Shown here one piece after another: positions 63,462 to 64,000 of a DNA stretch of 64,000 nt (positions are counted from its first letter, which is position 1; every line of letters starts with the position of its first letter). The stretch covers positions 1,282,501-1,346,500 of the forward strand of contig NZ_CP023004.1 in NCBI RefSeq assembly GCF_003096195.1. The letters run 5' to 3'. Under the pieces are notes generated by a model. It saw nothing but the letters and a program-made list of their open reading frames with translations. It made no database searches and was not told the DNA's origin. The DNA comes from Ereboglobus luteus (lineage in GTDB: Bacteria; Verrucomicrobiota; Verrucomicrobiia; Opitutales; Opitutaceae). Both the position numbers and the translations under genes were made by a program.

Positions 63462-63673
63462 CGCTAACAAGATGCGTTCGCTCCCTTTTTTGTCGCCGGA
63501 ATAAGGAGTCCATTCAAATTAGATTCTCACTTTACAGGGACAATTAAGCCGTGTCCATAATATCGAAGTAGACTCAGGTTGAAGTTCGGTGATTTCTCCC
63601 CGTTGCCGAAACGCGACTGGTGCCGCGCAAGAGGACAATCAAGGCGCAGTTGACTTCCGCGCTGAAATTCAGA

Positions 63674-63751
63674 CATGGGCAGGATGCCCATGCTACTCAA
63701 TCCCACGGGCGAGTCGCCCGTGCCACCCAAACCTGCGGGCAGGATGCCCGC
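63674..63751. repeat. Three small REP-like hairpins between the defence-like gene and ArsR
   Basis: Hairpins at 63674-63692, 63704-63722 and 63735-63751 share a GGGC...GCCC core with changed outer base pairs that still match (AT, AC and GC sides). Two of the three have the loop AGGATG. The 63462-63787 interval shows nothing else. Confidence 0.8.
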
Positions 63752-63787
63752 GCTCCCAGGCACAAGCGCGTTCCGGCCCGCCGCGGC

Positions 63788-64000
63788 TCATCCGTTGAGC
63801 GCGCGGGCTTCCTCGGCAAGGTCGCGCTCCATTTTGGCGCAGACGAGGCCGCATAGCTGGTCCACCACTGAATCTGCCAGCTCGTAATTCACAAATACCC
63901 CGGCGCGCGATTTTTTGACCAGGCGCGCCCCGTGCAACACCGTCAGGTGCTTCGACACGTTCGCCTGGCTCAGGCCCGTCGCCTCGACGAGCTCGCCCAC
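63788..64000 (-). CDS. ArsR/SmtB family transcriptional regulator, 5' truncated
   Basis: The last 70 residues of a winged-helix regulator run off the right edge of the window. The recognition helix region is LSQANVSKHLTVLHGARLVKKSRAGVFVNYEL, the standard ArsR pattern. The following DSVVDQLCGLVC contains a Cys pair that could bind metal or act as a thiol sensor. The start codon and N-terminal helix are outside the window. Confidence 0.85.
   Translation of the reverse strand: MGELVEATGLSQANVSKHLTVLHGARLVKKSRAGVFVNYELADSVVDQLCGLVCAKMERDLAEEARALNG

Overview
This is a G+C-rich bacterial chromosome segment that fits Verrucomicrobiota, most likely an Opitutaceae-like anaerobe. The assignment is inferred from gene content, not from a marker-gene search: an exosortase fused to EpsI, secreted proteins with Gly-rich C-terminal sorting tails, a GldA/F/G-type ABC operon with DUF4340, a Tat-exported Gfo/Idh/MocA oxidoreductase, eukaryote-like UDPGP, RNase Y, ASKHA/RACE and DUF1638 proteins, and an anaerobic sulfatase-maturating enzyme. 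No rRNA, tRNA, CRISPR array, transposase or prophage was seen.

Layout. 1-9.6 kb: an SDR truncated by the window edge, exosortase/EpsI, rny, a lipoprotein, an OPT transporter, a DUF4412-like periplasmic protein and argJ (-). 9.6-20 kb: housekeeping genes, namely prfB (-) with a programmed +1 frameshift, a KamA-family radical SAM protein, hisA-scpB-pheA (-), a RodZ-like protein, a GT2 glycosyltransferase, an exonuclease/GNAT pair (-) and ychF. 20-29.3 kb: a cobalamin/radical block with DUF1638 and a RACE-type corrinoid activator, prfA (-), a frameshifted sulfatase maturase, and methionine synthase split into two overlapping genes. The second metH gene carries three repetitive insertions. 29.4-40.3 kb: phasin-like protein, UbiB kinase, flavin reductase, RhaT (-), Na+/H+ antiporter with a long leader, YwqK/MORN protein, FtsB-like protein, UDP-sugar pyrophosphorylase and phosphohexomutase. 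40.4-46.2 kb: two secreted RCC1-repeat proteins (7 and 14 repeats) with near-identical C-terminal tails, and a TPR protein (all -). 46.4-51.7 kb: the Gld-type ABC operon. 51.8-61.9 kb: envelope genes, namely lipoproteins, a metallophosphoesterase whose signal peptide is out of frame by one base, a HEAT protein plus Gfo/Idh oxidoreductase (-), DUF5069, an exported DUF362 protein, a TonB-dependent receptor and DUF3185. 62.0-63.5 kb: an A+T-rich island with a small protein and a winged-helix plus TIR/deoxyribosyltransferase-like protein, a likely acquired defence cassette. The window ends in an ArsR regulator.

Connections. The exosortase is a candidate processing enzyme for the RCC1 proteins. 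The RACE activator may serve a corrinoid enzyme such as MetH, although MetH keeps its own reactivation domain. UDPGP and phosphohexomutase form a sugar-nucleotide pair. Small palindromic repeats occur between genes and, unusually, inside metH. Two genes are each broken by a single missing base in a homopolymer, so assembly error must be considered for both.
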